Assembly (NCBI RefSeq): GCF_030272615.1 | Contig: NC_081413.1 | Location: forward strand, 100,348,239-100,412,238 | Direction of reading: 5' to 3' | Length of the DNA stretch: 64,000 nucleotides | DNA from: Cryptomeria japonica | Taxonomy: Eukaryota > Streptophyta > Pinopsida > Cupressales > Cupressaceae | Shown: piece by piece, positions 48,965-63,232 of the stretch | Layout: each line of letters opens with the position of its first letter | Numbering within the stretch: the first letter of the stretch is position 1 | Position numbers and translations under genes: made by a program | The notes under the pieces: model-generated | What the model was told of the DNA's origin: nothing | The model's database searches: none | What the model saw: the letters and a program-made list of their open reading frames with translations, nothing else

Positions 48965-51900
48965 ATGGCTCATACCAGATCGAGGTCTAGACAACAAGAA
49001 ATTGAAGAGGAAGAGGAGGAACATCTTAATGAGTTCCAAGAAGCTCTTGGAGGAAACACAAATGATGAAAATCCAAGTACTCCTACTCATGTAGCAATAG
49101 AAAGGGCACAACACAACCCTCTCTTTAATAGAATTTTTGACGAATTACTCAGGAGCAATGCGGATGCTCACTTTTTAAGACTTGCTTAAGAGGGGGCTAA
49201 ACTACCCTTTGACTTTGATGTTTCACAACTAAGACAAGCATCAGAACGCTAAAGTCGTAATGAAGATGAAAGAGGTCGAGATTCATCAAGGTAATCCCCC
49301 ACCTCCTCCTCCTCCAAATGAAATAGACATGTTGCGGCAACAAGTCAAAAATTTCGCCCAACAACTTCATAGTGGTGTAAAAACCAATCAATTTTCACTT
49401 AATGACATTTGTCCCTATCCCTTTGATAGGAATCTTCATATGCCACCTTGTAAAGCGGAAAAATCGAACCCTAGTTGTTCTCCCCTCCCCAACTCCAAGG
49501 AGAGAGAAGGGAGGTCACTAGGGTTGATGGTTTTCACTTAGGGGAGACTTTACATTCAAAAGAGGGGTTGAAACCCACAAGATCCAATCCCACACAATGC
49601 AGGATTGGATTCTAAATGAGTTTCAAGGGTTAAGACATCAAGGATACCCTCTTTTGTAAAGAATATAGATAGAATGATTGAACTAGGAATGTATGTAAAG
49701 TAAGAAAGATTCGCTTGTAAATAGAGATAGGGATATGGAATGAAGCTGCGGACCTGGAATTAGCAGTAAAATGTCAAGACGGTGCTGTTCTGCAAATTTG
49801 AGCGAAAGTTGACGGGACGATGGCGCCCGGCGTGCACACGGTCCTCCGAAAAATCCGCGAAATGAAGGTGGATCTGTTCGTCTCTGCACAAGGATTCTAG
49901 ATCTTCAATTACAGCCGCGTACCTGCAACCTACACACAAAAAAGAGAGGACGATTGGGGGGTTAGGGATTAGGGGTTTTCCTTTAGGTCAAACCCCGGTT
50001 TTGGAATTAACCAAGAAATGAGAATGTTGTAAATGTAAATGTTTGTAATGTAAACAAGTACTGATACCTTGTTGTAAGAATGTTTGTATTCTTACATGCG
50101 AAGGTGTAATGTATGTAGTATGTTGTATGTTGTATGTGATCTTCTCTTCAATGGTTGAATCCTTGTCTTGAATGCAACACCTAGCCTTGAATGGAGACTT
50201 AGAATGCTCAATTGCTTGAAGGAATGCTTGAATGCTTGAATGTTTGAATATTGCTTCCGCGTCTTCCTCTTGCCTATTTCCTTCCTCCCTTTCTAGGAGA
50301 GGAAAAGTAGTTTATATACTTGTCAATTAGGGTTGATAGACTGATTTTTCCGACCTTAGGCCGACCAGGAAACATTATTTCCCGAATTGCAAATTTAAAG
50401 ACCTAATGCCCAAAAGAGACCGGGCCCAAAATAGGGCCAGGGACCAGGGCGCTGGGCGCCATGGTCCCACCTCCCGGGACAGTAGGGTGCAAGGAGGGAT
50501 TAGGCCAGGGTGCAGAAAAATGCAGTTTTTGGTGTTGTAAACAGGTTTTGGGGTCTCCATTCAGGTTCAACATTGCGTCGCCATCATGAAGACCCAAATG
50601 CAGTCGAAATTGCAAATGTCACAATTTTAGGACGCTACACACCTTTTTCGCGAGGGTTTGAAACACCCAAGTTTGAAAAGTATAGAGGAAAAGGAGATCC
50701 TCGTGATCATGTTAGAGAATTCCATTCAGCTTGCCTCGAAGTAGTATACGAGGATACTTACCTAATGTGAATTTTTCCCCAAATCTTGGGAGGAACAACC
50801 ACATCATGGTTTTCCCGATTACCAGGTGGCATTAGGACATTTGAAGAACTCATCCAGAAATTCCTAGCACATTACTCACACAACATTGAGCGTGATATCA
50901 CAATGGTTGATCTATGTAACACTAAACAAAAACCAGGTGAGCTATTTTCAGTCTTTTTGCAATGATGGCATCAAATGTCTAGCAGACGTTCTCTTTAGTT
51001 ACCTGAACAAGAACTAGTGAAAATATTTATTTCCAACTTAAATGATGAAATGGAATTTCACCTAGACATAAAAGACACAGACTCTTTCAATGACATGATC
51101 ACCGAAGGCTTAAAATGTGAGCAGGCTCTCATAAAAAAAGGGCTTATCAAAATATATAATGAACCAAAGGTTGGCCCTCACCCACGCTTCAATAGTGACA
51201 AGCCTAACTTCTGGAACAAAAATAAAAATGTCGTCAACGACGGGGTTGTGGATGCAAGAACTATCAAAAGTGCACAACTTCTAGTTCGATTTGCAGGACA
51301 AAACCCCCCACCCAAGAATAACACAGTTGCTCCTCCAAATCAAGGATGCAACACATCTCAAGAGGAACCTAGACAACGTCAACAAAATTTTAAACCAAAA
51401 CAAACATACACTCCCTTAAGGGAGCCCATCGAAACAGTGTTACGTTAGTTGGTTTCTCGAAATCTGGTTACCTTACCCAAAACATCAAATTATGAACCTC
51501 AAGTCAAACCTTCATGGTGGAGGGATATTGAACATTGCGATTTCCATCAAGGAAAATGGTATAAGACAAGCAATTGTCACAGATTGAAAGATCCTATTCA
51601 AGATCTTATTGACCGAGGTGAAATCAAAATCAAAAGACATGACCCAAAGACAACAAACAAAGATCATCTCATGTTTAAAAATCCACTTCCATCACAAGAT
51701 CAAAGGGGTCCTTCCACTTCAGGGAGAAACACATATACTACTGATTATATGCAAGCCGCATGTAATTACACTGTGAATCACCTATATGATGCCAGTGAAC
51801 AGATTGCAACTATTACCATAAAAAATCCCAGCTCCACTTGCAATGTTGTTATACATCACAACAAGATTACCATAAAAGCAGCTCCACAAGGCACCCCATC

Positions 51901-54900
51901 TATCCCAAAATAGTATAACCTTGTGGAACAATTAGATAAAACGCCCGCACTAATATCTATCTTAGAGATATTATGCCTATCTCCATCTCATAAAACAATT
52001 TTGGATCAAGCTCTCCAAGAGGCGTCAGTCCCTGCAAACCTCAACACATATTAGTTCCAAGCTATGGTTGGAAACCTAAGGTCATCACCTTGTCTCACTT
52101 TATCTGAAAGTGACAACTCATCCTTCCAGCAACCTCACAACGCCTCACTACACATTGAAGGGTTTATCAACCAGCATAGGATCAAGCGAGTCTTGATCGA
52201 TAATGGAGCATGCTTGAATATCTGTATGCTGCAATTAGTCACAGCTTTGGGATATGCAATTGAATAAGTGGATCCCCGCAAAAAGATCACAATCAAAGCC
52301 TATGATGATGTAGAGCGTTCATCCAAAGGAGTTGTTGTGCTACCAATCCGAATGGGCCTTGTGGTGAAACACATCATCTGTCAAGTTCTGGACCTTCCTC
52401 TGCCATACAATTTATTGTTAGGAAGACCCTAGATACACGCCATGCAAGCTGTTCCATCCACTTACCATCAGTGTATCAAGTTCCCACATAATGGTGTATA
52501 AATCACAATCCTAGGTGATGCAAACCCCTTTGCATATTGTCATAATATAAGTCATCAACCAGAAATTACCATTCCCAACAATAGAGAAGCCATCTCCTTC
52601 ACATCATACGTAAGTCCAACCTCTCTTTCCAGTTCAAACACCACTATACCCAAGCAAGAAAAGCTCAAGATGAAGATAGCAGAGGAAGGTCCTGGAGAGT
52701 ACAATTTGAGCCAACTATTTACTATTGGACAAATGCCTACTTCTCCTAGGACACATGGAAAACCTCAACGGTTACTTTAAACGCCACTGATCAAACCAAC
52801 ATGTACTTTGATGCCATTCATCCTTGGAAAGAGTCAAGAAGAAGAGACCAGAGATGAAGACTTAGCAAAATGAATCTATAAATATCCCATCACCACCGAT
52901 ATACCGCAAGCTATGCTTCCCACAGATCAGTATGGCAAAGGCCTTCTCATTATGCAAAGAATGAGTTATGATGGTCAGAGTGCTCTAGGACCTTGCAAGC
53001 AAGGACAACATGAATCGCTACAGTCAGAATTAAAGCCCAAAGATAACACTGGCCTAGGCTTTCAAAAGGCGATTCTTCCTAAGCTCAGATACAAAGGGAA
53101 ACCCAACAAACCACTATATTAGCCTATTACAAAGAGGTCACCGTTGGTTATAAAAGCAACGTCAAACACCATAGCAATTGCCCCATTGAGGCTAAAAATC
53201 CTAGCAAAACCATCTACAACACCCATCATCCCACCAATCAAACCAGTAACCCCATCAGCAACAACAATAACATCAATAGCACCATTAGTAGCAGCAACTG
53301 TATCAGAACCCACAACAGTATCTATGACACTAGCAGTTCCAGCAGAAGCAACATAGTCAACACTACCAATACTCCCCATATCAGATTCATTAATCCCCAT
53401 AATCCTTCCTGCAACGCCAATCATTTCACCTCCAAAGGTACATCAATTGATCACACCTACATCGTTTAACTCAAAGAATATCCCCGTATGGTACAATAAT
53501 CGGATACTGGAAAGTGATTCAGAGACTGACTCACATGAGTGGGAATTTGATTCTATACAACTTAATACTTCAGATGAGGAAGACACATCACCACCTCCAC
53601 CTCGCAAAGACATCCCTATTTACGGAGAAGCATAGATAAAGACCTCTTGGGTTCCTGAACTGGAAACTTCTTCCATAGACCCTACGTCACATCCTATGCC
53701 CGATTCTAATAGGGAGAGTACCATCAACGAACTTCACCACAACGTCTTAATCCTCACTAACACATCTAACGAACTTAACTTAATCGATGAGGTAATACCC
53801 ATTATCCATCCTGAACTCATCGAATGGAACCAACCTAATCCCCCATGTCTTGACCATTTCCAAAACAATGAGGCGATCATTGACTTTTTTGAACTACGGG
53901 ATAACATACCAAGCGAGGATCACAAAGCTAGATTCGCAATAGAACTTAACAGGGCAACATACTTTGGGGCGGATGCCAAACCTTTTAGCTTCAAAAATAT
54001 AACAATAAAACATGGATCTTCCAGTGAAAACCACACTGTGGCACTGTTTGATCCTGCAAAAGTAAAAAGAAAGAGCGTATCCAATGGTGAAAACCTCTCT
54101 GAGGTGCCTGAGGATGAAAGGTTTGACATTCTCCCTTCTAGTACACAACAAGAATGATCAACAATTCTCATTGAAGAGATAAAAGAATACAACATGGGGA
54201 CTCCTGAAACACCTCACCACATACATCTAGCATCTCTTTTAACTCCAGAGGAACAACCTAAGTTTGTAGAGTTCTTCCAGAAGTGTCAGATCAACTCCGC
54301 ATGGTCATACATAGACATGCTTGGGCTTGATCCTAATTTAGTCATGCATCACCTTGCTGTAGCAGAAGGAGCCAAACCTGTCAAGCAGAAGATTCGCAAG
54401 ATGCATCCTCTGAATGCAGTACTAGTCAAAGTAGAACTTAAGAAACTCCTAGATGTTGGTTTTATTAGACCAATTGATTATGCAGATTGGATATCCAATA
54501 TTGTGCCTATCGGCAAACCAAATGGGGGGATCCGTATCTGTACTGACTTCAGAGATTTGAACAAAGCATGTCCTAAAGATGACTTCCCCTACCAAACATT
54601 GACATATTAGTGAACCTAACAACAAGACATGCCATGCTTTCACTCATGGATGGTTTTTCCACGTACCATCAGATAAAGATCACACTAGAGGACCAACATA
54701 AGATGGCCTTCACATGTCCATGGAGAAAATACTGCTGGAATGTAATGCCTTTTGGTCTAAAGAATGTAGGAGCAACCTATCAACGAGCAATGACCACCAT
54801 CTTCCATGACATGATGCATACAATAATGGAAGATTATGTTGATGACTTATTGGCAAAATCACTAACAAGAGAGGGTCATCTAGAAATATTAGAGAAAACC

Positions 54901-57458
54901 TTTGACAGACTAGAACAATATCATGTTCGACTCAACCCAAAGAAATGTGTCTTTGGAGTAACCTTAGGGAAACTCCTAGGATACATTGTCTCAAGCAAAG
55001 GCATTGAGGTCGATCTTGCAAAGGTCAAAGCAATCATGGACATACCACCTCCCAAGAATATCAGTCAGCTAAGGACATTGCAAGGATGACTTCAATCCAT
55101 CCGAAGATTCATTGCACAACTGGTAGATAAGTGTCACCCCTTTACACACCTGTTACACAAGAACATCCGCTTTCAATGGGATGCTAGATGTAAGCAAACA
55201 TTCCAGATGCTTAAAGACTATCTCATGAATACACCATTGTTGATTCCACCAGATTCGAGTAAGCCTCTACTACTCTATATATTAGCAACAAGTGCAACAT
55301 TGGGTGTACTATTGGCACAACACAATGCAGAAGGGAAAGAGTGTGCTGTTTATGACATCTCTCGCACACCGGTTGGCTATGAACTCAATTACACACCTAT
55401 TGAGCGAGTTTGCCTAGTAGTAATATTGGCAGCCACTAAACTAAGGCACTATCTATTAACACATAAAGTACAACTAATTGCAAAGATTGATCCACTCAAA
55501 TACTTACTCATTAAAGCAACATTGACAGGCCTCTTGGCCAAATGGGTGATGATTCTAAGTGAATTTGACATCGAGTATGTGGACCGTAAGGCTATCAAAG
55601 GCCAATTTATTGCAGATTAGTTGGCCGATGCTCCCCTCATAGGTGATCATCCTCTCATTTCTAATTTTCCAGATGAAGAGATATTCATGATCACAACAAC
55701 ACAACCATGGAAACTATACTTTGATGGTTCATACACTAGGCATGGCTCGGGGGTAGGCATTCTGTTTATCATACCTCAAGGTGACATCATCTTGAAGTCT
55801 TATAGGCTCACATTTTCATGTACAAACAACATAGCTGAATATGAGGCCTTGATCACAGGACTCAGGTTAGCCATACAATGGAAGTTACAAGAACTACAAG
55901 TATATGGCAACTCCCAACTAGTCATTTGACAAGCAACGGATGAATATCAGACCAAGGATGACAAACTCATGTCGTACAAACAAATGGTGGACAAATTGAA
56001 AACATCATTCACTACTATCACCTTTGAGTAGATACCCAGAGATCAGAATCGAGCTACTGACACTATGGCTACAATTGCATCTCTCCTAGATCTTCCACAG
56101 AATTTAACACGCTATGAGTTCTTGGTCGAACAACTTTGGATTCCCGCTTATGATATCCCCGAATCTGAGATGATATGTCGCCTTATTGGTTTTGAATCCC
56201 CATGGTACGGTGAGTTCTACACCTACCTCCACGATCACACTCTCCCTCCTAACCAATAGAATAACCAACGTAAAACCTTCATTCGCCAAACCGCTCGATA
56301 TACCATTGTTGCTGAAACCCTATATCGACATAGTCTTGATGGTACTCTCCTTCGATGTCTGGAACAAGATGAGATAACAAAGGCCTTGGAAGAGGTATAT
56401 GAAGGAATTTGTGGAACTCATGCAAGTGGTCCGTCACTAACCAAGAAACTCATGCGCACTGGATACTATTGGCCATCCATGGAAAAAGAATCCTACTATT
56501 TTGTCAGAAAATGCAGGAAATGCCAAGTTCATGGAGATTTGATACATGCACCAGCATAGGAATTGCAACCAATCACAAAACCATGACCTTTTTGTCAATG
56601 GGGCCTTGACCTTGTGGGTAAATACCATCCATCTTCATCCAACGACCATTGTTCATCATTACCACTACCAAATACTTCACAAAGTGGATCAAAGTTGTTC
56701 CACTTACCCAAGTTATCGGCAAGTAGATCGCCTCATTCATCCTTAATTACATCATCTACCGGTATGGTGTACCCATGTCTATCATCACAGATAACAGGCT
56801 TCCTTTCAAAAATCAAGATGTTCGTGAGCTCTGTGAGAAGTTTCACATCCAACACCACTTTTCCACTCCCTATTACCCACAAGGCAATGGTTAGGCCAAA
56901 GAATCAAACAAGAACATATTAAGAATCCTCAAGAAGATAGTCAATGATGCCGGCCGTGATTGACATGTTCAATTGAATCTAGCACTATGGGCATATCAAA
57001 CTAGCATTCAAACCCCTACAGGCGCAACTCCCTACTCACTAGTCTATGGTGCATAAGCTATCTTACCTATCAAGGTTGAGATACCATCTCTACGGGTTTC
57101 CTTGCACAATCTCATCGATGATGAAGCATACAAAGTGTCCCGTCTCCAAGACTTAGAGCTACTTGATGAGAAACGACAAGCTGCATACAATCACCTCAAG
57201 GCCTATCAGCAACGCATGAGCAGAAGCTATAATCATCAAGTTAGACCTCATACATTTGAAGTAGGTGATATTTTTCTTCAAGAGAATCCTCGTAACCAAC
57301 CAAACCGAGAACATCAAGGAAAGTTTGAATCAAACTGGCTGGGTCCATATGTTATCACTGCTGTCTTTGGGTCCAGGGCATATCGGATGGCTACTTCAGA
57401 AGGAGAACCACTAGCAGATCCGATCAACAACATACACCTAAAAAAAATTTATACATAA
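48965..57458 (+). pseudogene. Element B gag-pol polyprotein, heavily broken
   Basis: Same domain order as element A. Breaks seen: TAA 49187, a ~17-bp deletion near 49270, the solo LTR 49449-50639, TGA 50768, TAG 51446, TAG 51911, TAG 52052, TAA 52265, TAG 53633 (shared with A), TGA 54155, small deletions near 54590-54605 that shift frame, TGA 55087, TAG 55618, TGA 55927, TAG 56257, a 1-bp loss near 56645, and others. Most stops sit where A has CAG, CAA or CGN. RT YVDD (~54835-54846) and other motifs are still readable. The final stretch 57102-57458 is open to the natural TAA. Confidence 0.9.
49449..50639. mobile_element. Solo LTR inside element B gag, target duplication CACCT
   Basis: 1191 bp, TGTAAAGCGG...GACGCTACA, flanked by CACCT at 49444-49448 and 50640-50644. 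Element A has an uninterrupted reading frame across this point. The ends form a short inverted repeat (TGTAAAGCG / CGCTACA). It contains short 'gaatgctt' (50218-50245) and 'gtatgtt' (50108-50135) tandem words and a GC-rich part at 50400-50480. No coding or internal domain, so it is a solo LTR of a family different from A/B. Confidence 0.85.
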
Positions 57459-60183
57459 GTTGCACAGAGCATCAGGCTCCCATGCATATTAGGAAAAACA
57501 CCAAAAACATTCAGAAAAATGTCCTACAGAAAATACAAAAAAAAATCAAAATAGTAAAGAAAAATCATACATCCAAACGGTGAACAACCACTCCAGTGGC
57601 ACCTTGGGTAAGTGCGATGGTGAAAACCTGGCAAACAGGCGCCACTCATAAAGGCTATGGTGCCATTGTCTTTTAGACTTGTTGTGATCACATTCACTCA
57701 TCCATCAGTCCAAAACCATGGCTTGTTATTGATCTGCAATCCAGGATAGTACTTCACGCGTCTTGCATCCTACTTTTTCATAGTCACGTCTAAGCTGGGG
57801 GCAATGACCTTAATCTAGTTGATGGAAGTGGATTCTACATTATTTTGTGATTCATTGAGTTATTCATTCAAAACAATCACAAAAACTCCAAAAACATTCA
57901 AAACAATCATCCAAATACCAAAAACATTGAAAAACTCTCACAAAATCCAAAAACATCAGAAAACATCAAACAAACAAAAACATGGCAACACTTTGTATAT
58001 ACAAATTCAAGCCGATACCAAGCAAACATTGTGAAATACTCAAATGATGACCACTTATTACATCAACCAAATAATCAACATCAAACACGAAAACTGTCTT
58101 AACAAGGATGCATCCTTCCTTACCAAAAAAAAAGACAAGATGACATTTTTCTTTGGCAAGAAAATTCTGTTTAAGCTATCAATTACTTGGTTGATTTGTG
58201 GGTTGTTTATTCATTTATATCAGGTTCCTATGCTACTCCCAGATATCCGTAGGTGATTAGAGTGGCTGGGGAGGTTCCTAAGCGTTGTTTGTATGTCTTC
58301 TATGATTTATTCTGATGATGTTCTGGGGCATGTCCTAATGGTGTCTACGTGGGAAGTTCACTAAGTTACGTGATCATATGCAAAATACAGTCATAGATCA
58401 CTACGGCTTGCTGACTACAACATATACCTCAACCATATGAGCATGAACCATTATCGAGGGTCCATATTATTTATTCTTTGTATATGATGTTTACTTATAG
58501 GTACCATGCTCCATCTTTGGTTCCTACTGCCTCATCCAAACTCAATAATGGTTTATCTCTTACTACAGTATGAACTTGTCTCGAGATATGATCGGAAAAA
58601 GATCAAGGAGGATGTTCCAAGTCATGCATGAAAGTAGATAATCCTTGTCTATTCTACAAGCAATACTCAGGTCAACTTGATCCATTATATCAAGTTGCTT
58701 GTATTAACTTGCTATATCAAAATTCATGTAAGGAATACTCAGGTCATCTTGAATCATTATGTCAAGTTGCTTGTATTTTCTTACAACATTTTAAAGCTCA
58801 ATGATGAAAATAAAACACTATGGATCGTCATTCCATCTCATTTGTTTATATTGCATTCCGTTGCATATCACCCATCCATTTACTCATTCATTATTCATAT
58901 GCATGGTTTTGTATGTAAGGGTGAACAAAGTTAAAATGAGCAGTTATGTGAAAATTGAGTTGGTCTTGGATACAATCATGACAGAGTACTCTGATACATC
59001 ATCAATGCATCATGCAAAATATGTACAAACTTGCATTCATCTATCATGATCATATCTTCATCATTACATTTAGTTACATTTGCATAGAGTGCATTTCATA
59101 TCATTTAGCTACATTTAACTATATATAGTTCATTATCATTAATTGGTATTAGTCTTATTATATCATTTCATCATTGCATAAACACAACATTTTAGATTCA
59201 TTTATATATTCCTCATCATTGCATTTACCATCATTATTAGCCATTACTATGCATTCATTTAGTATCAGTTACCAATCATCATTTATCATCATTTAAACAC
59301 ATGTGTACCATACATTTGTTTAGATTTCTCTAGTTGCATACATTTATTTATCTATCCATTAGTTAAGTGCACTCATTTAGTATATTCTTATACTCATTCA
59401 TTGCATTTTCATTTAAGGATTCATTACAATGCATTAAGGTGCAGTTATTCATTGCCAATTAGTTGCATTATCATTACATTATCATTTCACTTCATCATAT
59501 TTTTTGCCATTTAGAATCATAATAAAACCATTAGTTTCCACATTGGTTCATACATTATACATATGCATTCATTTAGAAATCATCATTTAAACATTTGTAT
59601 TTTAAACTTGTTTATCCATATTGCACTCATCTAACAAACATCTAGATGCATTTAAATATATAAAATCATTCATTTTAGCACATCATATCATAAACAACAT
59701 TACACATCATTATCTCATTATCTCATCAAAACATAAAATCCAAAGTACCCTCATAATCATCATTTCATTATGCACATATAATCATCATCGTATTTACATA
59801 CATAAATCATTCATGCATGTCCACCTACATCCACATATTAACATCACATAATAAAATATGCATATAGACATCATGTAAAAATAAATCATCATAAAACATG
59901 CATATAAGAATCATCTCATAGACACATACATATAGCAAGTACAACTATCCATCTAAGCATAAAATCATAAAATCATCATCCTACATAAGCATTCATACAT
60001 GTCATCAAAATGCATATCATCACAAAATATGGGATCTCCTCATATATCATATCATATCGCCAAAAATATACATGTATCAGAGTGCAATGATGTCCAAAAT
60101 ATCAGCTACCAAGAGCCATTCAAGACACAGTCCAAAATAACAATGTAAATACATGCATACAAAATGCTCTCTTAGATGCCACT
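57459..60183 (+). other. Element B 3' region, low-complexity
   Basis: 57490-58000 has 'aaaaacattc' arrays as in A. 58030-58830 is the conserved stretch with hairpin CAACTTGAT / ATCAAGTTG (58673-58697). From ~58840 to 60120 it is a long degenerate run of 'cattcattt', 'atcatt' and 'ttagttgcat' words with no coding potential, absent from element A. Confidence 0.7.
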
Positions 60184-62117
60184 CTAACTGGATGTTGCAC
60201 CACCATCACCACCTGCTCCCCCACTAACCCCCGCACCACTTGATCTATCTCTCCATTGAGGACCCATCACACCACCACTGCTCTACATCCTCTGAGACCG
60301 CTATGATCTCGCCTGCCGTGTCTGAGAATATCTCAGTGCTCGCTGACTAGCTGGCACCACTTGCTCGTATAACCCGTTCCAATACTCTATCTCCACCTGT
60401 GCTTTTTGAATCTCCCTCATCACCTCCCCAGTAGGACCCTGTGCTCCTACTCCAACCTGGACTCTCTCCTGCAGCTCTGCTAATCTCTCAACTGCATCAT
60501 CCCTCTCTCGCAGTACCACAGTCAGCTCTGACTCTCGGGAAAACAACTACACATCTCTAGCTGCTACCTCTGACTCCAAATCCTCTATGCGAGTCTGCAA
60601 ATATCCTATCATATGATCCTGCAGATCTCTACCTGTAGCTCCCTCCCCCATATCCATAGGTGCCTCTCTAGTGGCTCCCTCCCTTGTATCCATAGGTGCC
60701 TATCCCTCACCTGCATTCTTGTCACCTAATCTCATGCCTCCATGCATCAAAGGTCCCTGAGATAGCCGCAATGGCTGCCCACCTCTCCCTCTCCGTTGTA
60801 ATCGTCCATCACCCCCACCTCCACCTCTAAATCCACCACCTCCTCCAAACCCACCACCCCTCCTCCTCCTCCATCACCACCTCCCCCATCCCCACCACCA
60901 CCATCCCCTCTCCCCCATCCACCTACTACTTCATGACCTCCTCTCCTCCTCCATCTCCATCCCCTATCCTTCTCAAAATCTAGAATCGGCTCTACCAGAT
61001 CTGATATCCGAGGAATCAGATGTGCCACAATATACTACGTGTACTCCTTTGACACCCCACCATCTACTACCCCTGGTCTCATCTGCCATGGTCTCATCTG
61101 TAACATGCAGAACTCTGCCAATGCCTGATCATATGGTAGCACTGACCCCCATAGGTACCTCTCTCGGACTACCCGTGCATATTCTCCCGAACCACTAGGC
61201 AATCCCTGCCTCTGCCTAAACTGTCTCAACACCCTGCCAGGCAATTGTCTCTCCACATTGTAGGCTGTCCTACCAATGAGGTACCGTGTCATGAACACAT
61301 ACGACAATGCCTCCGCATCATCCTCCCATGACTCACACTCAATATACGACCTCCAGATCACTGTATCCAAGTCATCTAGTGCTCACCGCCACCACTCTAA
61401 CTTCCCCAGGTGGGGCAGACTCATCATACCACCATACATATATACATATGGCTGATCCACTGCTCAGAATCTCAGTCTGACTAGTTGGGTAACTGGTAAG
61501 TACTCCCATGCCCAGATATGCAGCAACGTGATACTCACTCCCAATGAGCCCCTCCCTCGGTATGCTACCTCATGTAGATCCTGATATAAGTGCGATAGCA
61601 CACATGGTCTCCATGCAAATTGGGTCCCCTCTGTAATCATCTGCTCGATCACCTGACCCCAACCAACAAGTCCATGCGATCATCGATTTGGACAAAGAAG
61701 TCCCCCAACAATCCCTGATAGCACTACTAGTAATGGCTCATATAAGGCTGCTATATCCTCCTAGGCTATCGACCCATCATCAATAAAGACATCCTCCTCA
61801 AAAAATCTCTACACTGCTAATTTCCCCCATGCTCGGTCATAGCTCACTAGCTCTCCTTGAATAGGAATGTGCAGGATGTGCCATACATCCTCCAGTGTCA
61901 CTGTCATCTCCCCCTGTGCCAAGTGAAACGTACATGTCTCACTATGCCATTGCTCGACCAATGCTGTGATCAACCCGCGATTTTTCCAAATCACAGGCAT
62001 ATACATAACGTCATACAGGCCTGTCGCTACAATGCAATCCACCTTGGCCTCTATCAAGTGATCGCGCAACACTTGTGTCATAGGATGTCTCTCATGCATC
62101 CGTAAGATGCGTAGATC
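60184..62117 (-). pseudogene. Plant mobile domain (PMD / MAIN-like) gene, antisense in element B
   Basis: On the minus strand 62117-60747 is one frame interrupted by stops (61809, ~61762, 61680, 61464, 61035); a frameshift before ~60700 leads to the C-terminal part, ending at TAG 60184. Seen in order: HPMTQVLRDHL; ALVEQWHSETCTFHL then GEMTVTLEDVWHILHIP; FAWRPCVLSHLYQDLH then LLHIWAWEYLPV; VERQLPGRVLRQF; a Gly-rich repeat region (60840-60910); a coiled-coil-like stretch (RERDDAVERLAELQERV). These match the PMD family, known from plant MAIN/MAIL silencing proteins and from transposons. All PMD blocks are in the expected order. It lies between pol and the 3' LTR in opposite orientation and is absent from element A. 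Confidence 0.85.
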
Positions 62118-62419
62118 CTCCTACACACATGCATCAACCATCATCATCTATTATTTTATTTCAAACTTTCTTAAGTTTAAACCTAGACTATCAACAAAGA
62201 CTTTAATCAAGTATCTTCGGGTCTCAACAGGTAAGCAATCATGACACACCTAGAATTCAATAGACATTTATCCTAATGACCTAAGTCTCATCAAGGCTGC
62301 TATGGTTCAAAAAAACTCTCACTGCACATCTCCATCCATCCATCATTGGGATCAGGAGATCCTTTTTCAAACACACTGGGGCATCTATCTTCCTACACAT
62401 CAACACTATTTTGAATACA

Positions 62420-62670
62420 ACAGCGCTACTACTATATCAAAAGCACTAAATCAACTATTCAATAGCGCTAAACCAACAATAGTGCTACATTGACTATACC
62501 ATAGTGCTACTTAACAACAATAGTGCTCAATCAACTGCTCAATAGCGCTACAAAAACAAAAGCGCTAAAACAGCTACACCATAATGCAACTTTTGCCAAA
62601 AGCACTGAAACCACTATGCAATAGCGCTAATTAAATTGACAACAACGCCAAAACATAGTTTTAGCGCTAT
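62420..62670 (+). repeat. Inverted-orientation array of AATAGCGCTA words near 3' end of element B
   Basis: About a dozen 'aatagcgcta', 'aatagtgcta' and 'aaaagcactaaa' words. They are the reverse complement of the leader words at 46316-46573. This part of the 3' region is missing from element A. Confidence 0.75.
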
Positions 62671-63219
62671 TATATTGACTCAACTTGGACTAAGCAAAAA
62701 ACATATCAAAAATGCACAAAAATAAAAAATTCAAATTCACATACCATCGGTCCGTAGTCGTCTAGCCGCTGGAATCGTCAGACTCTCTCTATTAAGTGCT
62801 CTACTATGGGAACCGACATCCTCACTGCTGTTTGCTCTTCCAAAAGGTCACTATCAGAGCTCAAATTTCACTATGGATGCAAATGCAAATGAGCTTGTTT
62901 TCACCCCTTTCTCCCCATATATACCCTTCGTCATAACCTTAATTTTCCCCCTCTGACTGCCGTGGTCCCCATGAACTTCCCGAGCCTCCCATTTCTTCAT
63001 TTATCTCCGATTTCTTCTATTTTTCACCAATGTTGCTAAAATATTCTCTTCTACCATCCTGCCAATTTTCATCATTTTTCGAGAGATCGCTCGATTTTTT
63101 GAAATTTCTCAGCCCATCTCTTGAGGGGGGCATACCACCCATTAAATTAATATTTTATGGGGTATTTGTTCACACCTATTTTTCTTTCTTTGAAACGACA
63201 CGATAAACCGCACCGTCTC

Positions 63220-63232
63220 AAAGAGGGGCAAA
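63220..63232 (+). promoter_or_regulatory. Polypurine tract, element B
   Basis: AAAGAGGGGCAAA directly before TGTAGTCAC; identical to element A. An upstream G-run ('gaggggggcat', ~63124) follows a conserved hairpin, as in A. Confidence 0.85.

Noticed and set aside
58840-60120. Satellite array
   Set aside because: Words such as 'cattcattt' recur but without a fixed period; it is low-complexity sequence, not a tandem satellite.
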